The translations under genes were made by a program, and so were the position numbers. From an uncultured beta proteobacterium (GTDB lineage Bacteria > Pseudomonadota > Gammaproteobacteria > Burkholderiales > Burkholderiaceae_C), in contig CAIKMZ010000041.1 of assembly GCA_903828665.1 (NCBI GenBank), positions 1 to 48,798 of the forward strand: a DNA stretch of 48,798 nt, in the 5' to 3' direction. This document shows, one piece after another, positions 26,591-34,751 of this stretch. The notes beneath the pieces were generated by a model. The model did not search any database. It saw only the letters and a list, made by a program, of their open reading frames with translations, and was not told where the DNA came from. How positions within the stretch are numbered: the first letter of the stretch is position 1; every line of letters begins with the position of its first letter.

Positions 26591-26691
26591 ATTCCATTTC
26601 CAAACCATCCCTGTCGTTGTTGCTTCGCCTTGCCGTGCCCGAGCACTGTCTGCGGCTTCGCGCCTAGACAGAAATGATTTGGAAATGGAAT
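26591..26691. repeat. 101-bp element with 25-bp terminal inverted repeats (MITE-like)
   Basis: The left arm 26591-26615 (starting ATTCCATTTCCAAACCATCC) and the right arm 26667-26691 pair in 22 of 25 positions. A 51-base GC-rich centre separates them. No coding frame fits inside. The right end supplies the TAA of the LysR gene (26691-26693). It could be a miniature inverted-repeat element or a large mRNA hairpin. The outer target duplication was not identified. Confidence 0.65.
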
Positions 26692-27629
26692 TAGATGCCT
26701 CGGTGACGCTCGAGCAAAGCGGCGCGTGTGGCCGGGCTTTCGAGCTGGGTCAGCCACCAGGTCAGCGCGCGTCCGGGGCCCGATGGGGTTTCGCTGCGCC
26801 AGGCGTAATGGACGCCGACGACGCGCTGCGGCCGCTCCATGCGTCGCACCACGAGGCGGCCGGTTTCGATGTAGGGGCGGGCCATGCATTCGGGCACGAA
26901 GCCGCAGCCCAGCCCGCGCAACTGCGCGTCGAGCTTGGTCTGCATGCTGGCCACGGTGAACACATCCTGACCACCGAGCAGGCCGACCGTCAGGCCGTTA
27001 CCGCGCGTGACGCTGTCGGCCACGGCCACGGCCCGGTGCTGGCGCACCACGTCATCCGTCAGTGGTTCGGGTGCGCTGGCCAGCGGGTGATGCGGCGCCA
27101 CGGCATAGACGAAGCTGACTTCGCCGAGCGGCTTGCCATGGATGCCGGCGCTGCTGCCGGTCTCGGCCACGCCGAGGGCCAGGTCGGCCTGGCCCGAGGT
27201 CAGGGCCTGCAGCGTGCCCGACAGTGTTTCATCGCGCAAGCGGATGCGCGTGGGCGCGCCCAGCGCGAAAAAGCTCTCGCACAGCTCCAGCACGGTGGTC
27301 CGGGCAATGATGCTGTCGATGGCGATTGTCAGTTGCGACTCCCAGCCGGTGGCGACGCGCTTGACCCGGTTCGCAACGGCGTCGATGTCTTCGAGCAACC
27401 GGCTGCCTTCACGCAGCAGCTCGATGCCGGCGGCGGTCGGTTGCGCTTGGCGCGAACTGCGGTCGAACAGCAGCACATCAAGCGCATCCTCGATTTGGCG
27501 CACACGATAGGTCAGCGCGCTGGGCACCAGCCCGAGGCTGCGCGCCGCAGCCGCAAAACTGCCGCTGACGGCGATGGTCTGCAGCATGGTGAGGGCGTCG
27601 GGGGTCAAGACATCGCGCGGACTTGGCAC
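26691..27629 (-). CDS. LysR-family transcriptional regulator
   Basis: A 312-residue LysR regulator. The N-terminal HTH (LTMLQTIAVSGSFAAAARSLGLVPSALTYRVRQIED) is followed by the linker and a two-lobed effector domain (from about residue 95). The start is a GTG at 27629; no stronger start is seen. It is divergent from the pirin gene 111 bases away, so control of pirin is expected. Its 3' end runs into a 25-bp inverted repeat that provides its stop codon, so the very last residues may have been changed by an insertion. The inducer is unknown. Confidence 0.9.
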   Translation of the reverse strand: MPSPRDVLTPDALTMLQTIAVSGSFAAAARSLGLVPSALTYRVRQIEDALDVLLFDRSSRQAQPTAAGIELLREGSRLLEDIDAVANRVKRVATGWESQLTIAIDSIIARTTVLELCESFFALGAPTRIRLRDETLSGTLQALTSGQADLALGVAETGSSAGIHGKPLGEVSFVYAVAPHHPLASAPEPLTDDVVRQHRAVAVADSVTRGNGLTVGLLGGQDVFTVASMQTKLDAQLRGLGCGFVPECMARPYIETGRLVVRRMERPQRVVGVHYAWRSETPSGPGRALTWWLTQLESPATRAALLERHRGI

Positions 27630-27671
27630 TTCGGTGATCTCGTGTTTCGAATAATTTGAATGATGCCATCA

Positions 27672-27692
27672 AAAGCGGCGCATTGCCGCTTT
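27672..27692. promoter_or_regulatory. Perfect 8-bp-arm inverted repeat in the LysR-pirin promoter region
   Basis: AAAGCGGC (27672-27679) and GCCGCTTT (27685-27692) flank GCATT. It lies centrally between the divergent LysR and pirin starts, a usual position for a LysR operator, though the LysR T-N11-A core is not obvious. A terminator is unlikely because no T run extends beyond the stem. Confidence 0.5.
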
Positions 27693-27740
27693 GGCGCGCC
27701 GGCCTAAAGTCAAAGGCATCAGAACACAGGACGCAGAAAC

Positions 27741-28442
27741 ATGTTGACACTTCGCAAATCACTGGAACGGGGCTATGCCGATCACGGCTGGCTGAAGTCC
27801 TTCCACAGCTTTTCTTTCGCCGGCTACTACGATCCGAAGCACATGGGCTGGGGCAATCTGCGCGTCATCAACGAAGACCGCATTGCCCCCGGCGCCGGCT
27901 TTGGCACGCACGGGCATCGCGACATGGAGATCATCAGCTATGTGATGGCGGGCAATCTGGCGCACAAGGACAGCATGGGCAACGTGCGCGGCATTCCGCC
28001 CGGCGACGTGCAGCGCATGAGCGCGGGCAGCGGCGTGCAGCACAGCGAATTCAACCATGCGCCCAACGAGACCACGCATTTCCTGCAGATCTGGATCGAG
28101 CCGAGTGTGAAGGGCATCGCGCCGTGCTATGAGCAGAAGACTTTTGCGCAGGCCGAGAAGCGCGGCGCGCTCAGGCTGGTGGCATCCCCCGATGGCGCCC
28201 AAGGCTCGGTCACGATCCATGCCGACGCCGCCCTCTACGCGGCGCTGATCGACGGTTCAGAGCGCGCCAGCCTGGCGCTCGACCCCGCCCGCAAGGCCTA
28301 TGTGTTCCTGGTGCGCGGTGAAGTGGAGGTCAACGGCCAGAAATTGAGCGCCGGCGATGCCGCGTTGCTCGAGAGCGAGAGCCAGATCACGCTCAGCGCC
28401 GGCAGGGACGCGGAAGTGCTGGTGTTCGACCTGAGCGCCTGA
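27741..28442 (+). CDS. Pirin family protein
   Basis: A 233-residue bicupin. The metal-binding histidines and glutamate lie in the first cupin (FGTHGHRDMEIISYVMAGNLAH and GVQHSEFNH), as in E. coli YhhW and human pirin. Bacterial pirins can have quercetinase-like activity or act as redox regulators; which applies here cannot be read. AGGA lies ten bases before the ATG. It is divergent from a LysR regulator and is followed at 88 bases by a flavodoxin-fold protein, so the pair may form a redox-responsive unit. Confidence 0.92.
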   Translation: MLTLRKSLERGYADHGWLKSFHSFSFAGYYDPKHMGWGNLRVINEDRIAPGAGFGTHGHRDMEIISYVMAGNLAHKDSMGNVRGIPPGDVQRMSAGSGVQHSEFNHAPNETTHFLQIWIEPSVKGIAPCYEQKTFAQAEKRGALRLVASPDGAQGSVTIHADAALYAALIDGSERASLALDPARKAYVFLVRGEVEVNGQKLSAGDAALLESESQITLSAGRDAEVLVFDLSA

Positions 28443-28530
28443 ACCAGCGCAGCTAAGATGGGCTGCAAAGATTTTCCCGGAGGGCTGCGGTGCAGGCTTC
28501 CATTTCTCAAACGTGTGAAGGAGATTTGAA

Positions 28531-29085
28531 ATGGCAAAAGTAGCGGTTGTTTTTCATTCGGGCTATGGTCATACCCAGCGCATGGCGCAGTCGGTGGCCC
28601 AGGGCGCTGGCGCGGAGTTGCTGGCCGTCGATGCGGAGGGCAACCTGCCCGAGGGTGCCTGGGAGACCCTGGCGGCGGCCGACGCCATCATCTTCGGCTC
28701 GCCGACCTACATGGGCAGCGTTAGCTGGCAGTTCAAGAAGTTTGCCGACGCGTCGAGCAAGCCCTGGTACACGCAGGCCTGGAAGGACAAGGTCTTTGGC
28801 GGCTTCACGAACAGCGCCAATGTCAACGGCGACAAGCACTCGACCCTGCATTACTTCATGACCCTGGCGATGCAGCATGGCGGCGTGTGGGCCGGCACCG
28901 GCCTGAACTACAACAACACCAAGGCCTCGCAGCGCAACGACGTCAACTATCTGGCCTCTTCGGCCGGTCCGATGGCGCAGACGCCGGGTGATGCCAGCGC
29001 GGATGAAATGAACGCCGGCGACCTGGAAACCGCACGCCTGTTCGGCGCGCGCATCGCCGCCCTGGCCGCCAAGTTGCGCGCCTGA
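28531..29085 (+). CDS. Flavodoxin-fold FMN protein, WrbA/NAD(P)H-quinone-oxidoreductase-like
   Basis: A 184-residue FMN-binding protein. The FMN phosphate loop is HSGYGHTQRMA; the following IIFGSPTYMGSVSWQFKKF and the aromatic-rich VFGGFTNSANVNGDKHSTL segment match the WrbA-like flavodoxin group. It probably reduces quinones with NAD(P)H to limit one-electron redox stress. AAGGAGA six bases before the ATG is a strong ribosome-binding site. It ends before a clear rho-independent terminator. It lies 88 bases after pirin on the same strand. Confidence 0.88.
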   Translation: MAKVAVVFHSGYGHTQRMAQSVAQGAGAELLAVDAEGNLPEGAWETLAAADAIIFGSPTYMGSVSWQFKKFADASSKPWYTQAWKDKVFGGFTNSANVNGDKHSTLHYFMTLAMQHGGVWAGTGLNYNNTKASQRNDVNYLASSAGPMAQTPGDASADEMNAGDLETARLFGARIAALAAKLRA

Positions 29086-29105
29086 AGCAGCGGCGCAATC
29101 GACCA

Positions 29106-29148
29106 GGCCCGCAGCACCGCAGTCTGGCGGTCGGCGGGCCCTTTTTTT
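29106..29148 (+). terminator. Rho-independent terminator after the flavodoxin-like gene
   Basis: GGCCCGC (29106-29112) pairs with GCGGGCC (29134-29140), followed by C and seven T (29142-29148). It starts 20 bases after the stop codon. Confidence 0.85.
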
Positions 29149-29321
29149 GACCCTGGAGCCACGCGCCCACCGTGCGCGGATCCGATTTTCCGGGGTTCTG
29201 CGGCAAACGGACAAATTTGGGGGGTGAAAACAAATTAAGGAATGCTGCCTGACCCCATGCTCAATGTGCTTTGCCAGGTGGCGACCCGGCATGCGCAGCT
29301 GTTCCGTTTCGAAGGCGCCGC

Positions 29322-29591
29322 ATGAGACGCGGCGCTATCCAGTTTCCGATGTTGCTGGCGGCCTTGTTGCCGTTGACGCTGCTCTCGATCCTGATGGCCG
29401 GCATCTTCCTGGTCATCACGCTCGACTACAACGAGCATATCGACAGCCGACGGGAGCGCCAGTTGCTGCAGCAGCTGGCCGCGGCCTGCGAAAGCGGACT
29501 CCTTTCGGCCAATGCGGATCAATTGCAGGGCCTCGCGCAGAACGCGCTGACGTGGGTCTTGGCAGTCTCGTCCGCAAGAAACTGTTTTTGA
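29322..29591 (+). pseudogene. 5' fragment of a membrane sensor histidine kinase
   Basis: The frame encodes the start of a sensor kinase: a short basic leader (MRRGAIQFP), one transmembrane helix (MLLAALLPLTLLSILMAGIFLVI) and the start of a periplasmic sensor (LDYNEHIDSRRERQLLQQL...ADQLQGLAQNAL). Family members of the BarA-like hybrid type then run for several hundred residues. Here sense ends near residue 76 and the frame runs into the reverse strand of the response-regulator gene, stopping at 29589-29591. No PAS, HisKA or HATPase domain remains. A small frame ends just before it (29242-29325) with an ATGA overlap, which may be the tail of an upstream gene. Confidence 0.75.
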
Positions 29592-30112
29592 CTGATGTCC
29601 TTGGTCGAATAGCCATCGAGCAGCAGGTACAAGACCTGTTCCTGGCGCGGCGTCAACTGGCGCGGCAGTTCGACCCCTACGGCGCTGGAGATCTCGGGCG
29701 GGTCGCCTTCGAGCAGCATTTCTGGCGGTATGTGCGCCTCGCCGTCCAGCACCTTGCGCAGTGCGCTCAGCATGTCTTTGCTGGGGCCGGCCTTGGTCAG
29801 AAAGCCGGCGGCACCCTTGTCCATGGCTTGGCGCATCATGGCCGGATTGACGGCACCGGAGAGCATGACGATGGGCAGTTCAGCATGCTCCTGGCCAAAG
29901 ACAATGAGCGCATCGAGTCCGCTCATGTTGGGCAGCTGGTAATCGAGCAGCGCCAGATCGATATCGTCGTGCTGGGCCGCCAGTTTTAAAGCACCGGCGC
30001 AATTCCCGGCCTCGAGCACCTCGATCTGTTCGTCGAGGCCTTTAAGAACCTGGTGCAAACCTTCACGCACCAGGGCATGATCATCCACAACAAGAATTTT
30101 CACAAGCTCCAC
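29519..30112 (-). pseudogene. NarL/FixJ-type response regulator, 3'-truncated
   Basis: The receiver domain is intact: KILVVDDHALVREGL holds the acidic pocket, Asp phospho-acceptor is in LALLDYQLPNMSG, and the Thr/Ser and Lys switches appear in VMLSGAV and FLTKAG. A LuxR-type HTH follows (LTPRQEQVLYLLLDGYSTKDI...LADETAKTHVSA). At VSA the family sequence stops, and the frame reads FCARPCN and terminates at 29519-29521. The normal ending (a VLRALxV-type helix and about 15 more residues) is gone. The start is a GTG at 30112 or a GTG at 30103 (VKILVV). With the adjoining kinase fragment this marks one deletion, so the system is probably dead. Confidence 0.75.
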
Positions 30113-30125
30113 ACTGCCATTTCAA

Positions 30126-30250
30126 TTATTTCAGTGCGTCTGCCGACCAGGGAAGTTTCTCACAATTGCGCCGATTGCGGCGGCTGATGCCGACCATGCC
30201 CGCAAACCCGATCATGGTACAGATTGTGCCGGGCTTGAACGTTGGCGGGC
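30126..30250 (-). pseudogene. Possible PEP-CTERM-like tail relic
   Basis: On the minus strand a frame ending at TAA 30126-30128 contains FKPGTICTMIGFAGMVGISRR followed by NRRN and a 14-residue tail. The pattern of Pro-Gly-Thr, a hydrophobic stretch and an Arg-rich end resembles the PEP-CTERM sorting signal (usually VPEPGTW...GFxGxxxRRR). The PEP triad is degraded and the Arg cluster is not at the very end. Upstream the frame only overlaps dnaE in reverse, so at most a short gene tail survives, 14 bases before the response-regulator start. Confidence 0.3.
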
Positions 30251-30273
30251 GGTCCCGCAAATTAGAATGAAGC

Positions 30274-33200
30274 ATGTTTGTCCATCTGCGTCTGCACACC
30301 GAATTTTCCGTCGTCGACGGCACCAACCGCATCGACGAGATCGTGCGCTGTGCCGCGGTCGACGCCCAGCCGGCGCTGGCCATTACCGATCTGAGCAATC
30401 TGTTTGGCACGATCAAGTTCTACAAGGAGGCGCGCAAGCGCGGCGTCAAGCCGCTGATCGGCGCCGAAATCTGGATCGAGGGGCTGGGCCAGGACGCGGC
30501 GACGCTGTCGCGCATCGTGCTGCTGGTGCAGAACCGCCAGGGTTACCTGAACCTGTCCGAACTGCTGGCGCGCGCCTGGACCCGCAACACCGGCGCGGCG
30601 CAAGCTTTTGTCAGGCTCGACTGGCTCAAGGAACTGGGGGGGGGTCTGATCGCCCTGTCGGGCGCGCAGTGCGGCCCGGTCGGGCAGGCGCTGGTGCAGG
30701 GCGACGCCAAGCGTGCGGCCGACGTGGCGCTGCAACTCGGCGCCATCTTTGCCCATCGCTTCTACCTCGAGCTGCAAAGGGCCGGGCGCGCCGATGACGA
30801 AGCCCATGTGATCGCGGCCGTGCAACTGGCCGCGCGCTTGGGCCTGCCGGTGGTCGCCACGCACCCGGTGCAGTTCACGCTGGCCGATGATTTTGAAGCG
30901 CACGAGGCGCGTGTCTGCATCGCCGAAGGCGAGATCCTCGGCAACCAGCGCCGCGTGCGCCGTTTCACGCGCGAGCAGTATTTCAAGTCCTCGGCGCAGA
31001 TGCAGGCGCTGTTTGCAGACTTGCCGTCGGCGCTGGCCAACACGCTGGAGATCGCGCGGCGCTGCAATCTGACGCTGGATCTGGGAAAGCCGCAGTTGCC
31101 CGACTTTCCGACACCGGAAGTCGACGGTCGGCGAATGTCGCCGGAAGAGTATTTTCGCTACGCATCCCATGCCGGGCTCGATGAGCGGCTCGCCCACCTG
31201 TACCGGGACGAGGCGCGGCGCGAGCGTGAGCGGCCGCGTTATGTCGAGCGCCTGGAGTTCGAGATCGGCACCATCCTGAAGATGGGTTTCCCGGGCTACT
31301 TCCTGATCGTCGGCGACTTCATCAACTGGGCCAAGAACAACGGCTGCCCGGTCGGCCCCGGGCGCGGCTCCGGCGCCGGTTCGCTGGTGGCCTATTCGCT
31401 CAAGATCACCGATCTGGACCCGCTGCAATACAACCTGCTGTTCGAGCGTTTCCTGAACCCGGAGCGGGTCTCGATGCCCGACTTCGACATCGACTTCTGC
31501 CAGGGCAATCGCGATCGCGTGATCGACTACGTCAAGCTCAAGTACGGCAAGGACTCGGTCAGCCAGATCGTGACCTTCGGCACTATGGCGGCGCGCGCCG
31601 CGGTGCGCGATGTCGGACGCGTGCTCGACATGAGCTACACCTTTTGCGATGGCATCAGCAAGCTCATACCGAACAAGCCGGGCAGCAGCGTCAGCCTGCA
31701 GCTGCCGCCGGCCGAGCGGCCTAAAGACGACAAGACCATCTACGCCAGCGAGGCCGAGCCGATCCTGGCCGAGCGCGAGCGCAAGGAGGAGGATGTACGC
31801 ACGCTGCTGGAGCTTGCGCGCAAGCTCGAAGGCATGACGCGCAACGTCGGCATGCATGCCGGCGGCGTGCTGATCGCGCCGGGCAAGCTGACCGACTTCT
31901 GCCCGCTCTACCAGCAGCCCGGCAGCGACTCGGCGGTGAGCCAGTTCGACAAGAACGACGTCGAGGCGATCGGCCTGGTGAAGTTCGACTTCCTGGGCCT
32001 GGCCACGCTCACCATTCTCGAGATCGCGCGCGAGTTCATCGTGCGCCGGCACCCGGGCCAAGAGAACTTCGCGTTCGAGAATCTGCCGCTCGACGACGCC
32101 AAGGTCTACCAGCTGTTCTCGGACGGCAAAACCGAAGCCGTGTTCCAGTTTGAAAGCCGCGGCATGCAGGGCTTGCTCAAGGACGCCAAGCCGACGCGGC
32201 TGGAAGACCTGATCGCGATGAATGCGCTGTACCGTCCCGGACCGATGGACCTGATCCCGACCTATCTGGCGCGCAAGGCCGGGCGCGAGGAAGTGGTGTA
32301 CCCGGACCCGCGCGTGGCCTCCATCCTGTCCGAGACCTATGGCGTAATGATCTACCAGGAACAGGTGATGCAGATGGCGCAGATCCTGGGCGGCTACTCG
32401 CTCGGCGGCGCCGACCTGCTGCGCCGTGCCATGGGCAAGAAGGACGCCGACGAGATGGCGCGGCACCGCCAGATCTTCCGCGAGGGCGCCGGCCAGAAGG
32501 GCATTGCCGCCGAGAAGGCCGATGCTGTGTTCGACGACATGGAGAAGTTCGCCGGCTATGGCTTCAACAAGTCGCACTCGGCCGCCTACGCGCTTCTGGC
32601 CTACCACACGGGTTGGCTCAAGGTGCACTACACGGCCGAGTTCTTCTGCGCCAACATGACGGTGGAAATGGACGACACGGACAAGCTCAAGGTGCTGTTC
32701 GAAGATGCCATCAAGATGGGCCTGGGCTTCGAGCCGCCCGATGTGAACCGGGGCTTCGGCCGCTTCGAGCCGATCTCCGACAAGATGATCCGCTACGGCC
32801 TGAGCGCCATCAAGGGCTCGGGCGCGCAGGCGATCGAGGCGATCGTTGCGGCGCGCGAAGGCCGCGGCGTCGGCACCGCCGGTGCCGAGGCCGGGCCGTT
32901 CAAGAGCCTGTTCGATTTTTGCCTGCGGGTCGACCGCAGCCGCATCAACAAGCGCACGGTGGAGGCATTGATCAAGGCCGGCGCCTTCGACTCGATCCAG
33001 CGCAACCGCGCCAGCCTTGTGGCTTCGCTGGACTGCGCTTTTGAATTTGGCGCGGCGGCGCTGGCCAACGCGAACCAGGGCGGCCTGTTCGACATGGGCG
33101 GCGAGGACGACCATGGCTCGAGCACGCAGGAACCCGAGCTGGTGCAGGCCACGCCCTGGGGCGTCAAGGAGCAGCTCACCTACGAGAAAACGGCGGTCGG

Positions 33201-33825
33201 CTTCTATCTGTCGGGGCACCTGTTCGACGAGGTGGCGCTTGAGGTGCGGCGTTTCGTGAAGCGCCAGATCGACGACTTGATCGACACGCGCGAGCCGCAA
33301 TTGCTGGCCGGCATCATCACCGATTTCCGCGTCATCAACGGGCAGCGCGGCAAGCTTGCGCTGTTCAAGCTCGACGACAAGTCCGGCGTCATCGAGGCGC
33401 GTGCCGACGAGGCGCTGATCAACGCGAACCGGCAGCTGTTCAAGGACGACGAACTGGTCATCGTCATGGGCAAGCTGCAGCCGGACCGTTTCTCGGGCGG
33501 CATGCAGCTGACCGTGACGCAGATCTGGGACTTGGAGCAGGCGCGCTGCCGCTTTGGAAAATTCCTGCGCGTGGCGGTCAACGGCAGGGCGCCCGATGTG
33601 GCACGCATGATCAGCGAATTTCCGGCGCGCCGCGAAGTGACTGAGCAGGGCGAACTGGTGCGCGGCCTGTCGGTGCGTCTGGCGCTGGCGCGGCAGGCCG
33701 AGGCCGGTGCGGCCACAGCGGAACTGCAGTTGGGAGAGGCCTACCGCTTTTACCCGACCAACGCCGCGCTAGCCGGCTGGCGCGTGCAGGCGGATGCGGG
33801 CAAGGCCGAGATCATCTACGACTGA
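30274..33825 (+). CDS. dnaE: DNA polymerase III alpha subunit
   Basis: A 1183-residue replicative polymerase (E. coli length 1160). The PHP domain is at the N-terminus (FVHLRLHTEFSVVDGTNRID). The polymerase active site motif PDFDIDF is at 402-408, with catalytic Asp403 and Asp405. Further conserved segments are YGVMIYQEQVMQMAQ, AMGKKDADEMARHR and FNKSHSAAYALLAYHTGWLK. An OB-fold follows from about residue 1010 (LLAGIITDFRVINGQRGKLA). It acts in the replisome with the beta clamp and epsilon. The start at ATG 30274 (MFVHLRLHTE) is standard. The gene ends 16 bases from the convergent tolA. Confidence 0.97.
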   Translation: MFVHLRLHTEFSVVDGTNRIDEIVRCAAVDAQPALAITDLSNLFGTIKFYKEARKRGVKPLIGAEIWIEGLGQDAATLSRIVLLVQNRQGYLNLSELLARAWTRNTGAAQAFVRLDWLKELGGGLIALSGAQCGPVGQALVQGDAKRAADVALQLGAIFAHRFYLELQRAGRADDEAHVIAAVQLAARLGLPVVATHPVQFTLADDFEAHEARVCIAEGEILGNQRRVRRFTREQYFKSSAQMQALFADLPSALANTLEIARRCNLTLDLGKPQLPDFPTPEVDGRRMSPEEYFRYASHAGLDERLAHLYRDEARRERERPRYVERLEFEIGTILKMGFPGYFLIVGDFINWAKNNGCPVGPGRGSGAGSLVAYSLKITDLDPLQYNLLFERFLNPERVSMPDFDIDFCQGNRDRVIDYVKLKYGKDSVSQIVTFGTMAARAAVRDVGRVLDMSYTFCDGISKLIPNKPGSSVSLQLPPAERPKDDKTIYASEAEPILAERERKEEDVRTLLELARKLEGMTRNVGMHAGGVLIAPGKLTDFCPLYQQPGSDSAVSQFDKNDVEAIGLVKFDFLGLATLTILEIAREFIVRRHPGQENFAFENLPLDDAKVYQLFSDGKTEAVFQFESRGMQGLLKDAKPTRLEDLIAMNALYRPGPMDLIPTYLARKAGREEVVYPDPRVASILSETYGVMIYQEQVMQMAQILGGYSLGGADLLRRAMGKKDADEMARHRQIFREGAGQKGIAAEKADAVFDDMEKFAGYGFNKSHSAAYALLAYHTGWLKVHYTAEFFCANMTVEMDDTDKLKVLFEDAIKMGLGFEPPDVNRGFGRFEPISDKMIRYGLSAIKGSGAQAIEAIVAAREGRGVGTAGAEAGPFKSLFDFCLRVDRSRINKRTVEALIKAGAFDSIQRNRASLVASLDCAFEFGAAALANANQGGLFDMGGEDDHGSSTQEPELVQATPWGVKEQLTYEKTAVGFYLSGHLFDEVALEVRRFVKRQIDDLIDTREPQLLAGIITDFRVINGQRGKLALFKLDDKSGVIEARADEALINANRQLFKDDELVIVMGKLQPDRFSGGMQLTVTQIWDLEQARCRFGKFLRVAVNGRAPDVARMISEFPARREVTEQGELVRGLSVRLALARQAEAGAATAELQLGEAYRFYPTNAALAGWRVQADAGKAEIIYD

Positions 33826-33841
33826 GCGGTTGTGTCGCGGC

Positions 33842-34738
33842 TCAGTCCTTGGGCCGGAACGTGATGATCAGGGAAGGGGGCACCCGACCATCGACATCAC
33901 GCGGCAGGGTGCCGAGCTTGTCGAGCGCTTTGAGCACCGCTTCGTCCCACGCCTTGATGCCACTGGACTTGAGCATCTTGCTGCCGATGATGCTGCCGTT
34001 GGGTGCGGTGCGCACCTCAACTTCAGCCTCCGGGTTGCCGGAGACACTCTCGGTGAAGACGATATTGGGCTTGATGCTGGCGCGGATGCGACCGGCATAG
34101 CCGGCTGAAGGCCCGGACGATTTCAGTCCGGTTCCGGTTGAACCCTCGGCGCCGCTGGCGCCGGCCAGTCCGCTCATGCGCTTGAGGTTTTCCTGGCGCA
34201 GGCCTTCGAGGCGCTTGGCATCCTGCTGCGCCTGTTGCGCGTCCTTGCGTTGTTTGTCCGCCGCCAGCTTCTGCTTCTCCAGCGCCGCCTGCTTCTCCTG
34301 CAGGCGCTTCTTTTCCAGCGCCAGCTTCTCATCCTTCTGGCGCAGCTTTTCGCGCTCGAGCTTTTCGTTCTTCAGCTGCTGCTTTTCCAGTGCGAGCTTT
34401 TCCAGCTTCTCCTTCTTGAGGCGCTGCTTCTCGCGTTCCAGCGCGATATCGACCTCGGCCGGCTTCGGGGCTTCGACCGGCGCGGCCACCGGAGGCGGTG
34501 GCGGGGCCGGCGGCTCGGGCGCGGCCTCGACCAGCCTGGGCGCGGCCTGTTGCGGCACCGCGGACCACAGTTCGGCCTCGGCCGTGACGCTCACGGTTTC
34601 GCTGTGCCACTGCACGCCCCAGGTCAGCGCCGCCACCAGAAAGAGGTGCGCCAGCACGGCCAGGCCGAACGAGCGCAGCGCGCCGGGTGTCGGCGGCGGG
34701 CTGAATTCAAGTCGATCGCTGGCAAGCACGGCGCTCAT
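33842..34738 (-). CDS. tolA: Cell-envelope integrity protein TolA
   Basis: A 298-residue TonB-like protein spanning the periplasm. One transmembrane helix (residues about 20-42, SFGLAVLAHLFLVAALTWGV) is followed by a proline-rich linker and a long Lys/Glu/Gln-rich helical rod (REKQRLKKEKLEKL...). The C-terminal domain begins near YAGRIRASIKPNIVF and ends in the domain III-like strand PPSLIITFRPKD. It works with TolQ and TolR to drive outer-membrane constriction and Pal retention. The ATG at 34738 is chosen over an upstream in-frame extension. It follows tolR at 13 bases; tolB and pal do not follow in this window, because dnaE lies convergently 16 bases away. Confidence 0.92.
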   Translation of the reverse strand: MSAVLASDRLEFSPPPTPGALRSFGLAVLAHLFLVAALTWGVQWHSETVSVTAEAELWSAVPQQAAPRLVEAAPEPPAPPPPPVAAPVEAPKPAEVDIALEREKQRLKKEKLEKLALEKQQLKNEKLEREKLRQKDEKLALEKKRLQEKQAALEKQKLAADKQRKDAQQAQQDAKRLEGLRQENLKRMSGLAGASGAEGSTGTGLKSSGPSAGYAGRIRASIKPNIVFTESVSGNPEAEVEVRTAPNGSIIGSKMLKSSGIKAWDEAVLKALDKLGTLPRDVDGRVPPSLIITFRPKD

Positions 34739-34751
34739 GGCGATGCGCTGC

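Noticed and set aside
29242..29325. 27-codon frame (MLPDPMLNVLCQ...) before the kinase fragment
   Set aside because: It overlaps the kinase ATG as ATGA and might be the tail of a lost gene, but it is too short to identify and its AAGG is only one base from the ATG.
29531..29548. Single-base frameshift in the response regulator (VSA to FCARPCN)
   Set aside because: Adding one base would give a plausible VLREALQ, but the next residues do not return to the family and the opposite strand reads as kinase up to the same point, so a rearrangement junction explains more than a frameshift.
30262..33300. Very long minus-strand open frame (about 1000 codons) opposite dnaE
   Set aside because: It lies fully antisense to dnaE, has composition typical of reverse-frame shadows in GC-rich DNA (His/Arg/Gln/Leu-rich) and has no recognisable motif. 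dnaE is unmistakable on the other strand.
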